DNA of 12,642 nucleotides from an uncultured Christensenella sp. Its GTDB lineage: Bacteria; Bacillota; Clostridia; Christensenellales; Borkfalkiaceae. The stretch's first letter is position 1. Each line of letters opens with the position of its first letter. The notes beneath the pieces were generated by a model. The model saw nothing but the letters and a program-made list of their open reading frames with translations. It was not told the DNA's origin and ran no database searches. Shown here one piece after another: positions 1 to 5,840 of this stretch. Made by a program: the position numbers and the translations under genes. The stretch covers positions 1-12,642 of the forward strand of contig CAJMEI010000016.1 of assembly GCA_905212395.1 (NCBI GenBank), read 5' to 3'.

Positions 1-2
1 AA

Positions 3-155
3 TACGGCGAAGTTATAAACCCTTGCAAGCAAGTTTCTAACTTCTTGTATTATAACGCATATTTTGCCTATTATTTTTTTAAAAGTCGGAATGTTCTTTT
101 TATCGCTTGCAAAAAAACAAAAAAAGCTTTACAATATTCTAAAAACGATAGGTGA
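3..155 (+). CDS. Possible 3' end of an upstream gene (uncertain)
   Basis: A frame is open from the left edge to a TGA at 153-155, giving about 50 codons without a stop and without an internal ATG. It ends three bases before the coaX start, as an operon neighbour would. The encoded tail is rich in Tyr and Phe and then Lys, which could be a membrane segment followed by a basic end. I recognise no family. Against it: the codons include CGG, ACA and AGT, which the sure genes in this window use little, and a good promoter and an inverted repeat lie inside the stretch. A chance open frame in AT-rich DNA is quite possible. Confidence 0.22.
   Translation, partial: YGEVINPCKQVSNFLYYNAYFAYYFFKSRNVLFIACKKTKKALQYSKNDR
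12..56. repeat. Two-part imperfect inverted repeat
   Basis: The outer arms GTTATAA (12-18) and TTATAAC (50-56) are perfect inverses. Inside them, 26-35 pairs with 39-47 over nine base pairs with one bulged C (30) and a 3-base loop. The unpaired stretch between the arms is 7 bases on the left and 2 on the right. No run of T follows closely, so it is not a standard intrinsic terminator. It might be an operator, a weak 3' structure of an upstream transcript, or chance. Confidence 0.35.
107..135 (+). promoter_or_regulatory. Sigma-A-type promoter for coaX
   Basis: A TTGCAA -35 box (107-112) and a TACAAT -10 box (130-135) are separated by exactly 17 bases. Transcription would start near 142, leaving a leader of under 20 bases before the coaX ATG. 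The AGGTGA at 150-155 serves as a close-set ribosome binding site. AT-rich DNA yields chance matches, but the spacing and position are right. Confidence 0.6.
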
Positions 156-158
156 AAT

Positions 159-923
159 ATGATTGTTTGTATAGATATAGGCAACAGTAACATAAAATAC
201 GCTATTTACGATAAAGATAGTTTAAAAGCGACTTTCAGGGTGTCTTCGGTAAACGTTTCCACGTCCGACGAATACGGCGTAATTTTGTCCGACTTACTTA
301 ACGGCGCAAACGTTAAAAAAAGCGACATAAAGGGCGTAATAATGTCGTCGGTTATACCGCAACTCAACTATACAATGGAACATATGTGTAAAGACTATTT
401 AGGGTTAAACCCCATAATCGTAAACACGAAAATAAAAACGGGAATTAAGTTTTGCGTAAAAAATCCCAACGAAGTTGGGGCGGACAGAATAGTAAATTCT
501 TCGGCGTGCTTTCATAAATACAAAAAAGCGACCATTTGCATAGATTTCGGAACTGCGCTTACTTTTAACGCGGTAAATTCTAAGGGCGAATTTTTAGGCG
601 GAAGCATTTTTCCGGGTATGAAAACTTCTTTGGATTCTTTGGTAAACGGAACTGCAAAACTTCCTAATATCGAACTTGTTATGCCCGAAAAAGTAATTGC
701 GACCGATACCGTTACGAATATGCAAGCGGGTATGATAAACGGTTATATCGGCGTAGTCGAAAAAATAGTTAAAGAAATGAAAAAAGAGCTAAAAGAAGAA
801 TGTATCGTCGTTGCGACGGGCGGTTTAGGCGAGATAATAGCGCGCCACACTTCTAGCATAGACGTCGTTGACAGAAGGCTTACCTTGGACGGGTTAAGGC
901 TTATTTATGAAATGAATTCTTAA
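159..923 (+). CDS. coaX: Type III pantothenate kinase
   Basis: This cytosolic enzyme phosphorylates pantothenate to 4'-phosphopantothenate with ATP, the first step of coenzyme A synthesis. The 254 residues match the usual length of about 255. Visible family motifs of the ASKHA fold are the N-terminal phosphate loop DIGNSN (from Asp6), GADRIVN with the expected catalytic Asp109, the second phosphate loop DFGTALT (Asp129), GGSIFPG, and TGGLG near the C-terminus. Type III kinases as a family need a monovalent cation and resist feedback inhibition by CoA. The ATG is preceded by AGGTGA and a promoter. The 80-base gap to ispG has no terminator I can see, so the two may be co-transcribed. In many Clostridia dxr and rseP precede ispG; here coaX does. 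Identification is secure. Confidence 0.95.
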   Translation: MIVCIDIGNSNIKYAIYDKDSLKATFRVSSVNVSTSDEYGVILSDLLNGANVKKSDIKGVIMSSVIPQLNYTMEHMCKDYLGLNPIIVNTKIKTGIKFCVKNPNEVGADRIVNSSACFHKYKKATICIDFGTALTFNAVNSKGEFLGGSIFPGMKTSLDSLVNGTAKLPNIELVMPEKVIATDTVTNMQAGMINGYIGVVEKIVKEMKKELKEECIVVATGGLGEIIARHTSSIDVVDRRLTLDGLRLIYEMNS

Positions 924-1003
924 TTTTTTAGCTGTAAGCGATTTTTAAAGATTTTAATTAAGCGAAAGTCGGACTAAGACTATAAACCGTAAAAGAGTGG
1001 GAA

Positions 1004-2050
1004 ATGAGTAAAGTTGTAAAAATAGGTAACGTTAAAATAGGTGGCGGAAATAAAATAGCAATTCAGTCTATGGCGAATATAAAAACCGAAAAAGTAGACG
1101 AAGTGGTATCGCAAATTTTAAATTTAGAAAAAGCGGGTTGCGATATCATAAGGGTTGCCGTAAAAGATTTTTCCGACGCCGACGCCATAAAAAAAATAAA
1201 AGATAAAATACATATTCCGCTTGTGGCGGACGTTCATTTCGATTATAGGCTCGCTATCGCGTCTATCGAAAACGGGGTTGATAAAGTAAGAATAAACCCC
1301 GGCAATATCGGTTCGGAAGAAAACGTAAAGGCGGTTGCGGACTGTTTAAAAAGGCATAACTGCGTCGTAAGGGTAGGGTCTAATAGCGGAAGCGTAGAAA
1401 AAGAGTATTTGGAAAAATACGGTAAAAACGAAATTTCGCTTGGGGAAAGCGCGCTTAAAAGGGTGGCTCAATTAGAAAAATACGGGGTGGAAGATATAGT
1501 GATTTCGGCTAAAACTTCTTCCGTTCCCACTACTATAAAAACCTACCGATATATCGCTGAAAGGTCATCTTATCCGTTGCACGTAGGCGTTACGGAAGCG
1601 GGGACTAAGCGAATGGGAATTATTAAAAGCGCGGTAGGAATAGGCTCGCTACTTGTTGACGGAATAGGCGATACGATAAGGGTGTCTTTAACGGCTAATC
1701 CCGTAGAAGAAATTTACGCGGGTAAAGATTTACTTCGCGCAATAGGTCTTGACAAAAATTACGCCGAAATAATTTCCTGCCCGACATGCGGAAGAACGGA
1801 GTACGATATGGAAAAACTTGCGGAAAGAGTTTGCGAGTTTACTTCTAATATATCGAAACCCGTAAAAATAGCGGTAATGGGTTGCGTGGTAAACGGACCG
1901 GGGGAAGCTAGCGAGTGCGATTTAGGTATAGCGGGCGGAAAAGGCAGTTGCGTTATATTTAAAAAGGGGAAAGTGTATAAAACCATAAAATCGGAAGAAG
2001 CCGAAAGAGAATTTTTAAAGGAAATAAAAGAATTTGTCGACCAACTATAA
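1004..2050 (+). CDS. ispG: 4-hydroxy-3-methylbut-2-enyl diphosphate synthase (flavodoxin/ferredoxin type)
   Basis: This is the penultimate enzyme of the MEP isoprenoid pathway. It reductively opens methylerythritol cyclodiphosphate to HMBPP using a [4Fe-4S] cluster. The 348 residues fit the short two-domain bacterial form: an N-terminal TIM barrel starting with the IGGG...IQSM motif, and a C-terminal cluster domain. Cluster ligands are visible as CPTC (Cys259, Cys262), Cys294 in GCVVNGPGE, and Glu301, the fourth ligand in the family. Other family blocks include VADVHFDYR and RINPGNIG. The ribosome site is weak (GAGTGGG just before the ATG). The next gene starts inside this one's last codons (17-base overlap), which suggests translational coupling. 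Gene position next to the polC locus is typical of Clostridia. Identification is secure. Confidence 0.96.
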   Translation: MSKVVKIGNVKIGGGNKIAIQSMANIKTEKVDEVVSQILNLEKAGCDIIRVAVKDFSDADAIKKIKDKIHIPLVADVHFDYRLAIASIENGVDKVRINPGNIGSEENVKAVADCLKRHNCVVRVGSNSGSVEKEYLEKYGKNEISLGESALKRVAQLEKYGVEDIVISAKTSSVPTTIKTYRYIAERSSYPLHVGVTEAGTKRMGIIKSAVGIGSLLVDGIGDTIRVSLTANPVEEIYAGKDLLRAIGLDKNYAEIISCPTCGRTEYDMEKLAERVCEFTSNISKPVKIAVMGCVVNGPGEASECDLGIAGGKGSCVIFKKGKVYKTIKSEEAEREFLKEIKEFVDQL

Positions 2051-3554
2051 ATTACAAAAAATGCTTACGGATATAAGAAAAGTTGACGAAAGCATAGAGA
2101 GAATTAAAATAAAAAACGTAAAAATAAGTAAACAAAATTTAAGCGTTCAAGTCAATTTAATAAACGATAAAAGCGTAAGCGAACAAATAAAAAACGCTAT
2201 TTCGGAAAAAATAAAAAGCTATATGCCAAACGCTTTCGGTTTTGTAACGGTAGACGTTAAAAAGGTAAAAGCCGATAAAGATTTAGTCGAGCTTATGGTG
2301 TTCGACTACGTTAAAAGCACTAGAAAATATTTAATCGGGGCTATAAAAAAGGAAGATTTTTGTTACGATACGCAAACTTTTACGCTAAATATTTCTTTAT
2401 CGGAAAGAGAAAACGATATTTTTAAAGGCGGAAAAATATTCGACGATATAAAAGAATTTTTAAACGAAAATTTTTGCGAGCCCATAAAGATAACGGTTGG
2501 TTTTAGGAACGAAAGGGAAAGCGAATTTAAAGCCGATGAAACGGATTTTGAAAGAATAAAATTAAGAACTTTAAAAGTCGAAAAAGTGCGTTCTTATATA
2601 TCTTACGATACTAACGACGTTGCGGTTTATATTGCGGACGCCGTAAATTTGCGTTCGGCAGTAACCGTTTGCGGAATTATAACCGAAGTGAGAAAAAGAA
2701 CCAACGATAAAGGAAAAGATTGGTTTTTAATTTCGTTTACGGATAAAACGGGAAATTTATCGGGGCATTATTTCCCCAAAAAAGATAAAGTTAAATTCGT
2801 AGAAGCTTTAAAAGAAGGGGACGGAGTTATATTCGACGGAGAAATGGAAGAATATAACGGTAGACCGAGTTATAGGATAAATAATATCGGTTTATGCGAT
2901 TTTCCCGCCGATTTCGTACCCGAAAGAAAAGAAGGGAAAAAAGCTCCCGCAAACTATAAAAAAATTTTCCCGCAAGAGTTGCAAGACGCAACGCAAATAA
3001 ACGTTTTTAAACAAGACGATTTTATTCCCGATTGCTTAAAGGGGAAAACTTTCGTCGTGTTCGACGTAGAAACTACGGGACTTGACGTTTTAAACGACAA
3101 AATAACCGAAATAGGCGCGGTAAAAATTGTGGACGGGGAAATAAAAGACTGTTTTACCACTTTAATAAATCCGCAAGTAAATATAAGCGAAAAAATTACG
3201 TCTATAACGGGAATTACAAACGAGATGGTTGCGGATAAACCCGTATTTTCGGAAATTTGCGCCGACTTTTATAAATACGTGGAAAACGCGGTGTTAGTCG
3301 CGCATAACGCTAATTTCGATATAAGCATGATGAAAAATCACTATTTAAGAGAAGGATATTATTTGGAAAACTCTTATTTGGATACTTTGGAAATATCCCG
3401 AAATACATTAAAAGGACTTAAAAATTATCAGTTGAATACGGTTTGCGACTATTTTGAAATTCAATTTTTACACCACAGGGCTTTATCGGACGCTCATGCA
3501 ACCGCAAAATTATTTATTGAGCTTATAAAGTTAAAAAAATGCTTGCCATTTTAA
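2034..3554 (+). CDS. PolC-derived exonuclease: PolC N-terminal and OB domains plus DEDDh proofreading domain, no polymerase
   Basis: The protein resembles the first part of Gram-positive PolC but is 506 residues instead of about 1,430. Residues 1-180 match the PolC N-terminal region. About 207-290 is the OB fold. A linker of about 45 residues (291-337), lysine-rich at its start, stands where the first PHP segment should be, and 338-503 is a DEDDh 3'-5' exonuclease. Catalytic residues are all present: Asp344 and Glu346 (FDVETTG), Asp429 (HNANFD), His481 and Asp486 (HRALSDAH). PHP, palm, fingers and duplex-binding modules are absent, and rimP follows directly, so nothing remains downstream. The start is TTG at 2034 with AAAGGA 11 bases upstream; the ATG at 2061 has no ribosome site. 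It may proofread for a separate replicase, act in repair, or process RNA. The function is inferred; the domains are clear. Confidence 0.85.
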   Translation: MSTNYKLQKMLTDIRKVDESIERIKIKNVKISKQNLSVQVNLINDKSVSEQIKNAISEKIKSYMPNAFGFVTVDVKKVKADKDLVELMVFDYVKSTRKYLIGAIKKEDFCYDTQTFTLNISLSERENDIFKGGKIFDDIKEFLNENFCEPIKITVGFRNERESEFKADETDFERIKLRTLKVEKVRSYISYDTNDVAVYIADAVNLRSAVTVCGIITEVRKRTNDKGKDWFLISFTDKTGNLSGHYFPKKDKVKFVEALKEGDGVIFDGEMEEYNGRPSYRINNIGLCDFPADFVPERKEGKKAPANYKKIFPQELQDATQINVFKQDDFIPDCLKGKTFVVFDVETTGLDVLNDKITEIGAVKIVDGEIKDCFTTLINPQVNISEKITSITGITNEMVADKPVFSEICADFYKYVENAVLVAHNANFDISMMKNHYLREGYYLENSYLDTLEISRNTLKGLKNYQLNTVCDYFEIQFLHHRALSDAHATAKLFIELIKLKKCLPF

Positions 3555-3571
3555 AAATATAGTGTTATAAT
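3543..3571 (+). promoter_or_regulatory. Extended -10 promoter for the rimP-nusA-infB operon
   Basis: The -35 box TTGCCA (3543-3548) overlaps the last codons of the PolC-derived gene. Seventeen bases later comes a perfect TATAAT (3566-3571), preceded by TG at 3563-3564, an extended -10. Transcription would begin near 3578, giving a leader of roughly 65-70 bases that holds the hairpin at 3598-3627. Confidence 0.75.
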
Positions 3572-3597
3572 ATACTTAACTTGTTAATACAACAGTA

Positions 3598-3627
3598 TTG
3601 AGAGTAACCCTTTGCGGTTGCTCTCAA
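3598..3627 (+). promoter_or_regulatory. rimP leader hairpin
   Basis: Bases 3598-3609 pair with 3616-3627 over twelve consecutive base pairs, one of them G-U (3605/3620), around the loop CTTTGC. No T run follows, so it is not an intrinsic terminator. It ends nine bases before the AGGGAG ribosome site of rimP (3636-3641). The 3' arm CTCTC (3621-3625) could alternatively pair with GGGAG at 3637-3641. I recall comparable GC-rich hairpins before rimP (ylxS) in other Bacillota, but cannot verify this here. A role in control of the operon is inference. Confidence 0.65.
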
Positions 3628-3645
3628 AGATTTATAGGGAGAAAA

Positions 3646-4107
3646 ATGGATTTTAAAAGCTTACAAGAAATAGAAAAAACCGTGCTTCCCGTAATAGAAG
3701 CAAACGGTTGCGAGCTTGTGGAAACGGAAGTAAAATCGGGCAAAAATCCTTCGCTTACTTTTTATATCGATAAAGACGGCGGAATAGATTTAGATACTTT
3801 GGAAAAGTTGCACAATTTAATCGACCCGCTTTTAGACGAAATAGACGTTTCAAACGGAAACGCTTACACGCTTAACTGTTCTTCGCCGGGATTAACCCGA
3901 CCGTTTAAAAAGGAAAGAGATTATTTAAAAAGAATAGGCAAAAACGTTGAAATTAAACTTTTCGCGCAGTTAAAAGGCGAAAAAAGTTTTACCGCAAAAC
4001 TTATTTCTTACACTCCAGACTACGTCGAAATAGAACGTAACGGTGAAAAGCTAAAAATAAACCACAATCAAATAGCTAAAATAAACGAAGCCGTAGAATT
4101 TGATTAA
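3646..4107 (+). CDS. rimP: Ribosome maturation factor RimP
   Basis: RimP binds the 30S subunit during assembly and is needed for efficient maturation of the small subunit. The start chosen is ATG 3646, giving 153 residues, the normal length, with AGGGAG five bases upstream. The TTG at 3598 would add 16 residues encoded by the leader hairpin and is rejected. The N-terminal alpha/beta domain carries the family blocks GCELVETEV and LTFYIDKDGG, then the conserved SSPGLTRP motif with flanking KKERD. The C-terminal part is the small SH3-like domain. It is the first gene of the operon served by the promoter at 3543-3571, followed by nusA after 44 bases. The pairing with nusA is the common bacterial arrangement. 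Confidence 0.94.
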   Translation: MDFKSLQEIEKTVLPVIEANGCELVETEVKSGKNPSLTFYIDKDGGIDLDTLEKLHNLIDPLLDEIDVSNGNAYTLNCSSPGLTRPFKKERDYLKRIGKNVEIKLFAQLKGEKSFTAKLISYTPDYVEIERNGEKLKINHNQIAKINEAVEFD

Positions 4108-4121
4108 AACTTGATTAAAAC
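4100..4121 (+). repeat. Tandem 11-bp duplication across the rimP stop
   Basis: TTGATTAAAAC occurs twice back to back (4100-4110 and 4111-4121). The first copy contains the rimP stop TAA (4105-4107); the second lies in the rimP-nusA gap. It looks like a simple slippage duplication with no evident function. Confidence 0.7.
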
Positions 4122-4151
4122 ACGAAAAACTCGGATATTAAGGAGATAAAA

Positions 4152-5258
4152 ATGATAAACAAAGATTTTTTTGACGCGTTAAGCGAATTGGTAGAAACGA
4201 AAGGAATTGACGAACAATCACTTCTCGACTCGATAGAAAACGCCTTGTCTTGCGGATACAAAAGACTTAAAGGCGACGCTTTCGACGTAAAAGTCAAATT
4301 AAACAAAGAAAAAAATTCTATAAAATTTTCGGTTGTGAAAATGGTTGTAGAACAAGTAGAAAATCCCGATAAAGAAATTTCGCTGGAAGACGCTAAACAA
4401 ATAAAAAGAACGGCAAAACTCGGCGAATACGTAGAACTTGCCGAAATCGTACCTAAGGACGAATTCGATAGAATATCCAGCGGAACGGCAATTCAAGTAA
4501 TAAGACAAAAGTTAAGAGAAGCCGAAAGGGATAGCATTATTTCCGAGTTCGAAGATAAAGAAAACGCAATGCAAACTTGCATCGTCAGAAAAGTAGAAGA
4601 CAAAAACGTTTACGTTGAAATAGGTAGCGGAAACGTTGGCGGGGTTATGCTTCCGCAAGACCAAGTTCCGGGTGAAAAATACGAAATAGGCGCAAAACTC
4701 AAAGTTTACGTTAAAAGAGTTCGCAATTCCGGATTAAACGCTCAAATTATGGTTTCCAGAACTTCCCCCGGACTTGTAAGGGGATTATTCGAAAACGAAG
4801 TTCCCGAAATTAGAAGCGGACTAGTAGAGATAAAATCAATCGCGAGAGAACCCGGTCAAAGAACCAAAATCGCAATTTACAGCCCCGACAAGTCTATCGA
4901 CGCGGTTGGCGCTTGCGTAGGTCCTAGAGGAGCTAGAGTAAACGCCATAGTAGAAGAACTAAACGGCGAAAAAATAGATATTATTTTGTGGAGCGAAAAT
5001 CCGCTTGAATATATCGCTAAATCTTTATCGCCCGCAAAGGTATTAAAGGTTTCCGCAATAGAAGGCGAACAAGTTGCAAAAGTCGTCGTTCCCGACGATA
5101 AATTATCGCTCGCAATAGGTAAAAACGGACAAAACGCAAGGCTTGCCGTTAAACTTACGGGTTGGAAGATTGATATAAAAAGTCAATCGGTAGCAACGGC
5201 TTCGGGAGATTACGAAGAAGAATCCGAAGACGAAAAAGCAGAAAACGGAGAAGAGTAA
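4152..5258 (+). CDS. nusA: Transcription termination/antitermination factor NusA
   Basis: NusA binds RNA polymerase and nascent RNA, and modulates pausing, intrinsic termination and antitermination. The 368 residues are close to B. subtilis NusA. Residues 1-130 are the polymerase-binding N-terminal domain and about 135-202 the S1 domain. KH1 spans about 205-280 with GPRG at 257-260, and KH2 about 285-345 with GKNG at 323-326. The last 20 residues form an acidic tail. There are no C-terminal acidic repeats like those in gamma-proteobacteria, as expected in Bacillota. The AAGGAGAT ribosome site is close to ideal. The stop overlaps the next start (TAATG), so rnpM is translationally coupled. Identification is secure. 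Confidence 0.97.
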   Translation: MINKDFFDALSELVETKGIDEQSLLDSIENALSCGYKRLKGDAFDVKVKLNKEKNSIKFSVVKMVVEQVENPDKEISLEDAKQIKRTAKLGEYVELAEIVPKDEFDRISSGTAIQVIRQKLREAERDSIISEFEDKENAMQTCIVRKVEDKNVYVEIGSGNVGGVMLPQDQVPGEKYEIGAKLKVYVKRVRNSGLNAQIMVSRTSPGLVRGLFENEVPEIRSGLVEIKSIAREPGQRTKIAIYSPDKSIDAVGACVGPRGARVNAIVEELNGEKIDIILWSENPLEYIAKSLSPAKVLKVSAIEGEQVAKVVVPDDKLSLAIGKNGQNARLAVKLTGWKIDIKSQSVATASGDYEEESEDEKAENGEE

Positions 5259-5524
5259 TGCAAAAGAAAAAACCGCAAAGAACTTGCATAGTTTGTAAGG
5301 AAGAAGCGGATAAAAAAACGCTCGTCAGAATAGTAAGAAACTCCCAAGGCGTAGCCGAAATTGACTTGACGGGTAAAAAATCGGGCAGGGGAGCTTACGT
5401 TTGTAAGGAAGAAGCTTGTATTTCCAAATTAAAAAAAGGGAGATTTTTAAACAGAGCTTTAAAAATAGAAATTTCCGACGAGATTTACGATAGTCTTATA
5501 AAGGAGTTATTAACTCTTGAATAA
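5258..5524 (+). CDS. rnpM: YlxR-family protein (RNase P modulator RnpM)
   Basis: This small basic DUF448 protein has 88 residues. It shows the family signature RTCIVCKE (Cys10, Cys13) and GRGAYVC (residues 43-49) followed by Cys54, then a basic helix KLKKGRF. YlxR has been reported to bind RNase P RNA in B. subtilis and renamed RnpM; the symbol rests on that work and on family membership. Its ATG overlaps the nusA stop by one base, and its own end overlaps ylxQ by 8 bases. The position between nusA and the L7Ae-like gene is strongly conserved in Bacillota. The four-cysteine arrangement could suggest metal binding, but I would not assert it. Confidence 0.9.
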   Translation: MQKKKPQRTCIVCKEEADKKTLVRIVRNSQGVAEIDLTGKKSGRGAYVCKEEACISKLKKGRFLNRALKIEISDEIYDSLIKELLTLE

Positions 5525-5840
5525 CAAAATAAAAACTTATTTAGGTTTTTGTAAAAAATCGGGGAAGCTTACTATCGGTATTAACGAAATAGAAAAGCGA
5601 ACCAAAAAAATTTATTTAATAATAATCGAAAAAGCGATTGCGGAAAACACTTTTAAAAAAATGGTGAAAAAGGCGCAAGAAAAATCTTGTCCGCTTTTAA
5701 TTTGCAACGCGTCGCTTACGGAATACGTTTGTGAAGAATGTAAAACGGTAGCAATCGGCAATAAAAGTCTTGCCGATGCGATAACGGAAAATATAGACGG
5801 TGATTTTTCGTTGTATCAAGGAGGTTTAATAGATGGCTGA
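5517..5840 (+). CDS. ylxQ: L7Ae/L30e-family RNA-binding protein YlxQ
   Basis: This 107-residue member of the L7Ae/L30e/S12e family is expected to bind kink-turn RNA, as shown for the Bacillus paralogues. The N-terminal block KIKTYLGFCKKSGKLTIG and the central pattern IEKAIAENTFKKM match the family core, and the C-terminal half ends with IGNKSLADAI. The start is TTG at 5517, supported by AAGGAG ten bases upstream (5501-5506); the next in-frame Met is far inside the domain. It overlaps the rnpM end by 8 bases and the infB start by 8 bases, so all three should be translated together. The specific RNA target is unknown; it may be a ribosomal or RNase P-associated factor. Confidence 0.87.
   Translation: MNNKIKTYLGFCKKSGKLTIGINEIEKRTKKIYLIIIEKAIAENTFKKMVKKAQEKSCPLLICNASLTEYVCEECKTVAIGNKSLADAITENIDGDFSLYQGGLIDG

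Noticed and set aside
23..53. Second promoter candidate, TTGCAA (23-28) with TATTAT (48-53)
   Set aside because: The spacer is 19 bases and the -10 box is poor; the pair at 107-135 is clearly better.
12..56. Inverted repeat taken as an intrinsic terminator of an upstream gene
   Set aside because: The stem is AT-rich and bulged, and no T run follows it directly.
924..1003. Possible regulatory structure between coaX and ispG
   Set aside because: Only a 4-bp inverted repeat (AGTC/GACT) is seen; no promoter or terminator stands out.
1759..1986. Minus-strand frame opposite the ispG cluster domain
   Set aside because: It is a shadow of a conserved coding region with no independent support.
3598..3645. 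A TTG at 3598 that would extend RimP by 16 residues
   Set aside because: The extension is encoded by the leader hairpin and has no ribosome site; ATG 3646 has AGGGAG and gives the normal family length.
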